Below, piece after piece: positions 1 through 6,240 of a DNA stretch of 16,962 nt. The notes beneath the pieces are model-generated. The model saw only the letters and a list, made by a program, of their open reading frames with translations, had not been told where the DNA came from and made no database searches. The stretch lies in contig PBGU01000061.1 of NCBI GenBank assembly GCA_002719135.1, positions 1-16,962 of the forward strand, read 5' to 3'. The stretch is from Gammaproteobacteria bacterium. GTDB lineage: Bacteria; Pseudomonadota; Gammaproteobacteria; Pseudomonadales; Azotimanducaceae. Position 1 is the first letter of the stretch; every line of letters begins with the position of its first letter. A program made the translations under genes and the position numbers.

Positions 1-56
1 ATGACGCAAAGTGTGAATTCGGTATTGTCGAGGGAAAAGAGGTAAGACAACAGTCA

Positions 57-73
57 TTGCTAGTTAATAGCAA
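57..73 (+). promoter_or_regulatory. Leader stem-loop 1 upstream of rne
   Basis: A perfect inverted repeat: TTGCTA, loop GTTAA, TAGCAA. It is the first of three potential stem-loops between the window start and the rne start codon. No T-tract follows, so it does not look like a terminator. It probably lies in the transcribed rne leader, but the promoter cannot be placed with confidence because the window begins only 174 bases before the gene. Confidence 0.35.
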
Positions 74-83
74 CCGGGCGCGA

Positions 84-104
84 GAGACCTTCCGTGAAGG
101 TCTC
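84..104 (+). promoter_or_regulatory. Leader stem-loop 2 upstream of rne
   Basis: A strong hairpin: GAGACCTTC pairs perfectly with GAAGGTCTC around a three-base loop, CGT. It is followed by GTGCGGCAAG, not a T-run, so an intrinsic terminator is unlikely. In E. coli the long rne leader contains hairpins that RNase E recognises to degrade its own mRNA. By position this hairpin is a candidate for the same role, which is inference. Confidence 0.5.
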
Positions 105-144
105 GTGCGGCAAGATCACCTTTGTTTTCCGATCTGAATGCGTT

Positions 145-172
145 CCGAGTATCAACTAATGGATACACTCGG
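145..172 (+). promoter_or_regulatory. Stem-loop 3 covering the rne translation start region
   Basis: CCGAGTATC (145-153) can pair with GATAC-AC-TCGG (162-172) around an eight-base loop, with a two-base bulge. The stem ends two bases before the rne ATG at 175. The only Shine-Dalgarno-like bases, GGA at 161-163, sit at the loop-stem junction. Folding should therefore restrict ribosome access. The pairing is read directly from the sequence; translational control is inference. Confidence 0.45.
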
Positions 173-174
173 TT

Positions 175-3006
175 ATGAAACGCATGTTAATCAATTCGAC
201 GCAACCCGAAGAGGTTCGCGTCGCTGTCGTCGATGGTCAGAAACTCTACGATCTCGATATCGAGAATCGAAGCCGCGAGCGAAAGAAAGGAAGTATTTAC
301 AAAGCCAAAATCAATCGAGTCGAACCGAGTTTAGAGGCCGCATTCGTCGACTTTGGTGCCGACCGCCACGGTTTTCTCCCCTTTAAAGAAATATCTCAGA
401 CATATTTCAATAAGCGTTCAACGCCCAACCAGGGCCGCGTCAATATTCAGGATGTCATTAACGAAGGCCAGGAATGCCTCGTACAAGTCGAAAAAGAAGA
501 ACGTGGTAATAAAGGTGCCGCGCTCTCAACGTTCATGAGCCTGGCGGGACGATACATGGTCCTGATGCCAAACAACCCGCGCGCAGGTGGGATTTCACGT
601 CGCATCGAGGGAGAAGAACGCGACAGCTTAAGGGATGCGATGTCTGAGCTCGAGTTTCCCGATGGGATGGGCATCATCATTCGTACGGCGGGGGTAGACA
701 AGAGTGCAGACGAATTACAATGGGATCTCGATTATCTTTTGCAGCTTTGGGAAGCAATCCAACGTGCCGAAAAGGATAACCGTGCGCCGGCCCTGATCTA
801 TCAAGAAACGAACGTCATCGTCCGCACAATCCGAGACAACCTCCGCAGCGACATCGGCGAAGTACTAATCGACAGTGAAGACGCATACAAAGAGGCGGCC
901 GATTTTATCGAAGAGGTCATGCCCCATTACCGCGATCGCATCAAGTTGTACGCGGATGCAACGCCATTATTTAGTCGCTACCAAATCGAAAGCCAAATTG
1001 AGTCCGCGTTCCAACACGAGGTAAAGCTGCCGTCCGGCGGTAGTGTCGTCATCGATCCGACCGAAGCTCTTGTTTCTATCGACATTAATTCCGCGCGCGC
1101 CACAAAAGGTGCCGATATCGAGGAAACAGCGTTGACCACCAACCTCGAAGCGGCGGAAGAAGTAGCGCGACAATTACGCCTGCGCGATGTCGGCGGTCTT
1201 ATCGTCATCGATTTCATCGATATGTTGGCGTCACGTAACCAGCGAGACGTTGAAAATCGTATGCGTGAAGCGCTGGAAACCGACCGTGCTCGAACTCAAC
1301 TAGGCCGAATTTCGAGATTCGGGTTATTCGAAATGACTCGTCAGCGTTTACGCCCATCGTTAGAGGAAATTACCTCCGAGGTTTGTCCTAGGTGCAGTGG
1401 ACAAGGACGAATTCGAGACGTGGAGTCATTGTCACTCGCGATCTTAAGAATCATGGAAGAAGAGTCGCTGAAGGAGCATAGTTCCATCGTTCGCGCCGTG
1501 GTACCACTCAATATTTCTGCATACCTGTTGAACGAAAAACGAGCGGATGTTGCGGAAATTGAAGCGCGCACTAAGACGCACCTTGTCATCGTTCCCAACG
1601 CTTCATTTGAAACACCCAACTATGAAGTCCAACGAATTCGGGACGATGACCTAAACGAAGAAGTTGGGGTTCGAAGTTATGAGCTCGCGGACATCGCCAC
1701 CGAGGTAGAAATGCCCCAAGGGCGAGAACGTCCGCAACCGTCTCGCGAAAAGGCCGCAGTCGGCACTATCGAACCTAATAAGCCTCGACCATCACCATCA
1801 TCAAGAACGCGCCCGACCTCGAATGAGCACGTCCGCGGTGCACGTCCATCCATTTTTCGGCGTTTTTTGCGCAGCCTTTTTTGGGCCGGAGAAGATGAAG
1901 GATCCATTCCAACAGGAGCGAGCAGAGGAAGGCAGCGTAAACGGCAGGTAGCAAGTCCAAGTCGAGCGAGTGCCAAAGATCGAAACCCTAAAGCGACCGA
2001 CACCGATGCTAACCAAAGACGTGAAAATCGTGGTGAGGAACGACGAGATCGGCGAAACAACAATCGCTCCAGTAGTCGCGGCCAACGTCAAACCGACCGC
2101 CGCCAACCTAGTGACTCGCCCCCTGGGAAGGAACGAGATCGTGATGGTAACCGTCAACGCCCTGACGATAGGTCACCAGGGCATTCGAACCGCAGGCAGC
2201 CCGCACGAGCGAGGCGCTCGGAGAATTCGCGTGAGGATACGCAGCCACCAAGCGGTGCATCCGAAGGGAGTCCGCGTCCAGCAACCGCGATCGAAATTTC
2301 TGACAGCAAACGTAAACCGCGACGCGATAGGCATTCCGCTGCAAATAGTTCCGAAACTACGAGTTCGGACTCAAAGCCAAAGGAACAATCGTCTGTCGAG
2401 GCAGCCGCCGGCGAGTCTTCGACGTATCACGCTGATACCGCGAGTAGAACGGAAACTGACGAAGTTTCATCTCAAGGACCACAATCGATGCCGCTCGCTA
2501 CGGTCGAAACGCCAGAGATGGACATTGTAGAACCAATCAACGAAGTCGTTCTTCCAGATAGCTCAACAGCAGTCGGAAACGAGCGCGACGCTGAGATTCT
2601 GGACCAGACAACGTCAGATGAGGAAGGAATAGACAATTCCTCTCCGACACGAGCAACAAACGATCCTCGGAGCGAAGCCCTGGAGGATGAACCTTCGTCT
2701 ACCCCAAACCAGATATCCGACTCTTATTCGCCAGACCATCAAATCAACGTTCAAGAAGCCGATGAGGAAGATATAGAGATCTTAGCGCCCGAGTATCCTT
2801 CTGGCGGCTCAGAGACTGATTCACCACCTCAGCCAACAGATCTTCAAAACGACCTGATTGCCGAAGATCCTCCCGTGATAGAGGAAAACTCATCGCCCAG
2901 CGAGGACATCCATTCGGATCAAGTTAACGTGCAAACAACACGAGCATCGAACGATCCCAGGGAAATGAGACGACAAAAACTCCGAGAGGAGGCGGGCGAC
3001 GACTAA
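175..3006 (+). CDS. rne: Ribonuclease E (943 aa)
   Basis: Endoribonuclease E, the main mRNA-decay and rRNA/tRNA-processing nuclease and the scaffold of the degradosome at the inner membrane. The start MKRMLINSTQPEEVRVAVVD matches the family N-terminus. The S1 RNA-binding domain lies at about residues 35-125, followed by the RNase H-like and DNase I-like catalytic regions. Mg-binding D303 (SIDINSARATKG) and D346 (VIDFIDM) and the Zn-link C404/C407 (CPRCSGQG) fall at exactly the E. coli positions. From about residue 520 the tail is disordered. It holds an amphipathic, basic-aromatic helix at R557-W570, where E. coli has the membrane-targeting segment A. An arginine-rich RNA-binding stretch follows at about 625-700, then acidic sequence with two NDPR motifs (829-832 and 926-929). 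The tail is shorter than in E. coli (1061 aa). The gene faces murB with 10 bp between stops and no visible terminator. The leader hairpins suggest autoregulation. Confidence 0.98.
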   Translation: MKRMLINSTQPEEVRVAVVDGQKLYDLDIENRSRERKKGSIYKAKINRVEPSLEAAFVDFGADRHGFLPFKEISQTYFNKRSTPNQGRVNIQDVINEGQECLVQVEKEERGNKGAALSTFMSLAGRYMVLMPNNPRAGGISRRIEGEERDSLRDAMSELEFPDGMGIIIRTAGVDKSADELQWDLDYLLQLWEAIQRAEKDNRAPALIYQETNVIVRTIRDNLRSDIGEVLIDSEDAYKEAADFIEEVMPHYRDRIKLYADATPLFSRYQIESQIESAFQHEVKLPSGGSVVIDPTEALVSIDINSARATKGADIEETALTTNLEAAEEVARQLRLRDVGGLIVIDFIDMLASRNQRDVENRMREALETDRARTQLGRISRFGLFEMTRQRLRPSLEEITSEVCPRCSGQGRIRDVESLSLAILRIMEEESLKEHSSIVRAVVPLNISAYLLNEKRADVAEIEARTKTHLVIVPNASFETPNYEVQRIRDDDLNEEVGVRSYELADIATEVEMPQGRERPQPSREKAAVGTIEPNKPRPSPSSRTRPTSNEHVRGARPSIFRRFLRSLFWAGEDEGSIPTGASRGRQRKRQVASPSRASAKDRNPKATDTDANQRRENRGEERRDRRNNNRSSSRGQRQTDRRQPSDSPPGKERDRDGNRQRPDDRSPGHSNRRQPARARRSENSREDTQPPSGASEGSPRPATAIEISDSKRKPRRDRHSAANSSETTSSDSKPKEQSSVEAAAGESSTYHADTASRTETDEVSSQGPQSMPLATVETPEMDIVEPINEVVLPDSSTAVGNERDAEILDQTTSDEEGIDNSSPTRATNDPRSEALEDEPSSTPNQISDSYSPDHQINVQEADEEDIEILAPEYPSGGSETDSPPQPTDLQNDLIAEDPPVIEENSSPSEDIHSDQVNVQTTRASNDPREMRRQKLREEAGDD

Positions 3007-3016
3007 TAGCACAACA

Positions 3017-4021
3017 TCATGGTCGTCCTATTTCGATCGGCTCGCGGTCCAAAGCAACGCCATAGCGCCGGTGCACATCATCGACGATCCTGTCGGCTAA
3101 TCCGAGTACGTTGGTAGCCGTTGCGCCACCGGTATTTATCAATACCAGTGGCTGACGGTGCCATACTGCGACCGCCCCGTCTCTAAAGCCTTTCCAACCT
3201 GACGCTTCAATTAGGCGCGCGGCAGACACCTTCACCAACCCCCGCTCTTCGAACCCTTGTATTTCGCACTTTCCGCGTAACAGTTCGAAGTCTTTCGAGG
3301 ACAGCAGTGGATTCTTGAAAAAACTACCGACGTTACCAATAAGCCGAGGATCGGGAAGTTTTCGACGTCGTACTCGAATTACGGCTCTGGCGACTTGTAT
3401 AGGGTTCGGACGGTCACAACCGAGCTTACGAAGTTCGGTATCGATATCTGGATAACCCGTCTCTACCGCTTGGTCGCCGGTACGTATATTCACGTAGGTA
3501 ATGACATAACGTTTGGGACTACCGCTTTTGAAAACACTATCGCGGTATCTAAACTCACATTCCGCTGCCGGTAGAGTTCTGGTAGTCATTTCAACGCGAT
3601 CAACGACTTCGACACTTTCGACCATGGGGCCTAACTCTCGTCCGTACGCGCCGATATTCTGATACGGCGCAGCACCAACCGATCCCGGTATTAACGAGAG
3701 ATTTTCGAGGCCTCGAATGCCCCGACCGAGTAACGATCGCACGAGTTCGTTCCAACGTTCTCCCGCTCCGACCCGGATGCGGTAGGCACTCTCGTCGACG
3801 CGTTTTACCAAGATTCCACGTATTCGCACGCGAATCACCAATCCCGGCAGGTGACGATGCAAAACGACGTTCGAGCCTTCACCCAGAATCGTTGCGGAAG
3901 GCGAATGCTCCAGCGACTCCAGTAACTCCTCAACACTCGAAACCTCCAGCAATTCTTCCGCCGTGCTCTCAAGCCCAAAGCTATTGGCTCGCGTAAGACA
4001 TGCATTGCTTACGCGTCTCAT
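3017..4021 (-). CDS. murB: UDP-N-acetylenolpyruvoylglucosamine reductase MurB
   Basis: Cytoplasmic FAD-dependent enzyme that uses NADPH to reduce UDP-GlcNAc-enolpyruvate to UDP-MurNAc, the second committed step of peptidoglycan precursor synthesis. The 334 residues fit a type I (E. coli-like) MurB. The N-terminal NSFGL resembles E. coli NTFGI, and the FAD-binding ILGEGSN lies at 45-51. IPGSVGAAPYQNIGAYG is at 111-127 and the Tyr-loop YRDSVFK at 159-165. The proton-donor serine is S233 in GNVGSFFKNP, and the C-terminal glutamate E327 aligns with E. coli E325. The ATG overlaps the stop of the upstream AlkB-like gene as ATGA (4018-4021), which implies translational coupling. In P. aeruginosa, from memory, murB also lies next to rne. 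Confidence 0.97.
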   Translation of the reverse strand: MRRVSNACLTRANSFGLESTAEELLEVSSVEELLESLEHSPSATILGEGSNVVLHRHLPGLVIRVRIRGILVKRVDESAYRIRVGAGERWNELVRSLLGRGIRGLENLSLIPGSVGAAPYQNIGAYGRELGPMVESVEVVDRVEMTTRTLPAAECEFRYRDSVFKSGSPKRYVITYVNIRTGDQAVETGYPDIDTELRKLGCDRPNPIQVARAVIRVRRRKLPDPRLIGNVGSFFKNPLLSSKDFELLRGKCEIQGFEERGLVKVSAARLIEASGWKGFRDGAVAVWHRQPLVLINTGGATATNVLGLADRIVDDVHRRYGVALDREPIEIGRP

Positions 4022-4632
4022 GTAGAGACGTACCTGAAGGTCAAATTGACCCGCTCGCCCACGGGTTGAGCGGTCCGCGGAACGCTGTGTTTGAACAAAC
4101 TTTGGCTGTCACCCCACATCACCAACAGCGACCCATGCCGCAACAACAATCCTTTACTCTTACCACCCGATCTTGGACGGACCCGAAATACGCGCGATGC
4201 ACCTAAGCTCAACGACGCGATCACCGGGTGTTCTCCCATATCCCGTTCGTTATCGCTATGCCAACCCACGTAGTCAGACCCAGATCGGTAACGATTCGCA
4301 AGCATGAAATCAAATGGGTGTCGAAGTCGACGTTTGATCAACGCACAGGTCCCCCCCAAGCATTTCGTCCATGGCTCTCCTAGTCGGGATATTCCACTGT
4401 ATTGATAAGAACAGCCCGAGTTGGCGTACCACGCCGTCAGTCTTGGGGCCCGGTATTTCGATCCGAACATCGTTACGGTTTCTCGATGCCAATTGATATC
4501 TCGAAGGCAATGATCCAACAAGCTGGTCGCGTTGGCGGTCTTTAAGAAATCTTCCACATACAAGAATTGTTGATTCTCAAATCGAATCCCTTGGCTTTGC
4601 GTGTCGGCTGGGGGTTCATAAATATCCACCAA
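4018..4632 (-). CDS. AlkB-family Fe(II)/2-oxoglutarate-dependent dioxygenase
   Basis: Probable DNA (or RNA) alkylation-repair dioxygenase that removes 1-methyladenine and 3-methylcytosine type lesions by oxidative demethylation. From the TTG at 4632 the protein has 204 residues, the usual size for AlkB2-like proteins. It carries the substrate-loop motif APRLTAWYA and the iron ligands H125-x-D127 (GWHSDNERD) and H182 (FKHSVPRT). The 2-oxoglutarate arginines are R194 and R200 in RVNLTFR. It resembles human ALKBH2/3 (HGSLL, RVNLTFR) more than E. coli AlkB. The longest open frame starts at 4851, but that would run through the divergent SDR gene. TTG 4632 has AAAGG about nine bases upstream, and GTG 4629 is an equally plausible start. 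No good ATG exists. It is co-transcribed and translationally coupled with murB. I see no Ada-box evidence. Confidence 0.9.
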   Translation of the reverse strand: MVDIYEPPADTQSQGIRFENQQFLYVEDFLKTANATSLLDHCLRDINWHRETVTMFGSKYRAPRLTAWYANSGCSYQYSGISRLGEPWTKCLGGTCALIKRRLRHPFDFMLANRYRSGSDYVGWHSDNERDMGEHPVIASLSLGASRVFRVRPRSGGKSKGLLLRHGSLLVMWGDSQSLFKHSVPRTAQPVGERVNLTFRYVST

Positions 4633-4675
4633 CGATATACTACCTTTTGCGTAACTTAGTACCGAGGAATTCCCA

Positions 4676-5446
4676 GTGGATATCAGAGACAAAGTGGCAG
4701 TCATCACGGGGGGAGCCTCCGGTCTTGGAAGGGCGACGGCGGAAACCATCGTCGCAAACGGGGGCAAGGTCGCGCTGTTAGATCTGAACGGCGAGCTGGC
4801 AGCCCAGACTGCCGCTGAGCTCGGGAACGATGCCCATGCTTTCACCGTCAATGTCTCCGATTCGCAATCGGCAACAGATGCTGTCGACGGCGTTTTAGAA
4901 CGATTTGGCGCAATTCACATCAACGTTAATTGCGCCGGAATTGGCGCCGCCGGGCGAACACTAGGTCGAGACGGCCCCTTATCACTCGACGCTTTCAACT
5001 TCGTCATCCAGGTGAATTTGGTGGGTACGTTCAACACACTTCGACTCTGTGCGCAAAAAATGGCGACAAACGAGCCACAAAACGAAGATGGCGAACGCGG
5101 AGTCATCATTAATACTGCTTCGGTTGCGGCATATGATGGACAAATCGGCCAAGCCGGCTATAGCGCGAGCAAAGGGGGCGTTGTTGGGATGACTTTACCT
5201 ATAGCCCGCGATCTCTCTCGGTCGGGGATTCGCGTTTGTACTATCGCCCCGGGAATATTCGAAACCCCGATGATGTTGGGCGCGTCAGAAAAGGTCCGCG
5301 TGCCGTTGATAGAGATGGTCCAGTTTCCAAAACGACTGGGTGACGCGCCAGAATATGCGTTACTCGCGAAACAAATTGTCGAAAATCCCTATCTCAACGG
5401 AGAAACGATACGGCTAGATGCCGGGATCCGAATGCAACCCAAGTGA
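4676..5446 (+). CDS. SDR-family 3-hydroxyacyl-CoA dehydrogenase (HSD17B10 / type-2 HADH-like)
   Basis: NAD-dependent short-chain dehydrogenase, 256 aa, probably oxidising 3-hydroxyacyl-CoA in fatty-acid or branched-chain acyl-CoA degradation. The cofactor motif TGGASGLG is at 11-18 and the second motif is NCAG. The catalytic residues are S149, Y162 and K166 (YSASKGG), with the same Ser-Tyr spacing of 13 as human HSD17B10. Long stretches match that mitochondrial enzyme from memory: RGVIINTASVAA, GMTLPIARDL, NGE-IRLD and the C-terminal IRMQP. The start is GTG 4676, with GAGGA (4664-4668) seven bases upstream. It is divergent from the AlkB-like gene with 43 bp between starts, and its stop faces kdsB across 32 bp. 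The substrate is inferred from homology. A 2-methyl-3-hydroxybutyryl-CoA or steroid substrate cannot be excluded. Confidence 0.93.
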   Translation: MDIRDKVAVITGGASGLGRATAETIVANGGKVALLDLNGELAAQTAAELGNDAHAFTVNVSDSQSATDAVDGVLERFGAIHINVNCAGIGAAGRTLGRDGPLSLDAFNFVIQVNLVGTFNTLRLCAQKMATNEPQNEDGERGVIINTASVAAYDGQIGQAGYSASKGGVVGMTLPIARDLSRSGIRVCTIAPGIFETPMMLGASEKVRVPLIEMVQFPKRLGDAPEYALLAKQIVENPYLNGETIRLDAGIRMQPK

Positions 5447-5478
5447 CGGTTCATGGTGTCGTTGCCACCGCAACAACG

Positions 5479-6240
5479 TCACGACGCTTCGCGCAGTCTC
5501 GCTATCACTCGGTCAGCGTCGACCTGGGTATCAACGCCTTGAGGGACGTCATGGACTGCTTCGCTCACTGCGATCGAATAACCATTCTCTAAGAATCGGA
5601 GTTGCTCCAGCGACTCAACGGATTCCAATCTACCCCGCGGCAAAGCAACGAAAGCTTCCAATGCGGACAAACGATACGCGTATATCCCGATGTGCCGTTT
5701 CCACCCGTCGCCTATGACACCCTGCTCGCCTTTGTCGAAGTTGTCTCGCAACCAAGGCATGGGCGCGCGAGAAAAATACAACGCTGAGCCCTTTGTTGTC
5801 GCCGCTAATTTAACGATATTAGGATCAAACACATCAGTTCGCGCGTTAATGGTTGCATACAGTGTCGCTACATCATGTCGACCGTCGGCCAAAAGACTAG
5901 CAACCTGGTTAATGACCGTCGGCGGAATGAGGGGCTCATCGCCTTGAACATTAACGACGAGCTCGTTACTTCCCCAGTTATTGCGCCGCGCAACTTCCAT
6001 TACGCGATCAGATCCTGACACATGATTGGCATCGGTCATGACGGCCCTTGCAGCCGTTGTTTTCACGACCTGTTCGACACGCTCGTCATCTGTTGCCACG
6101 ACGATGTCGATAGCATCGGATTGCGTCACCTGTTCCACAACCCTCACGATCATGGGCTTCCCCGCCAGATCGATTAAAGGTTTTCCGGGTAGCCGCGTTG
6201 AACCATATCTGGCAGGAATCACTACTCTAAAGTCACTCAC
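5479..6240 (-). CDS. kdsB: 3-deoxy-manno-octulosonate cytidylyltransferase (CMP-Kdo synthetase)
   Basis: Activates Kdo with CTP to give CMP-Kdo, the donor for adding Kdo to lipid A in the cytoplasm. The 253 residues compare with 248 in E. coli KdsB. Visible motifs are the nucleotide-binding IPARYGSTRLPGKPL at 8-22, VATDDERV at 48-55, SGSDRV at 75-80 and the metal-binding QGDEPLIPP around 99-107. PRGRLESVESLEQLRFLENG is near the end. The start is GTG 6240, which overlaps the TGA of msbA::lpxK as GTGA (6237-6240), so it is coupled to the fused gene. In many relatives a small Trm112-like gene lies between lpxK and kdsB; it is absent here. Confidence 0.97.
   Translation of the reverse strand: MSDFRVVIPARYGSTRLPGKPLIDLAGKPMIVRVVEQVTQSDAIDIVVATDDERVEQVVKTTAARAVMTDANHVSGSDRVMEVARRNNWGSNELVVNVQGDEPLIPPTVINQVASLLADGRHDVATLYATINARTDVFDPNIVKLAATTKGSALYFSRAPMPWLRDNFDKGEQGVIGDGWKRHIGIYAYRLSALEAFVALPRGRLESVESLEQLRFLENGYSIAVSEAVHDVPQGVDTQVDADRVIARLREAS

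Noticed and set aside
1..45. Fourteen-codon frame from ATG at 1 to TAA at 43-45, possibly the end of an upstream gene or a leader peptide.
   Set aside because: Too short and at the window edge. No ribosome site is visible and no family is recognisable.
1..57. Minus-strand frame open from an ATG at 57 to the window edge, where many relatives have a divergent rluC.
   Set aside because: The 19 visible residues do not resemble an RluC N-terminus and no ribosome site precedes the ATG.
1677..2530. Long open frames on both strands (128 aa minus, 186 aa plus) overlapping the RNase E tail.
   Set aside because: They are shadows of the arginine- and serine-rich rne coding sequence, with basic low-complexity products and no starts or domains.
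4633..4851. N-terminal extension of the AlkB-like frame up to 4851.
   Set aside because: It would be antisense to the confident SDR gene, and the extra residues are low-complexity. The family starts near 4632.
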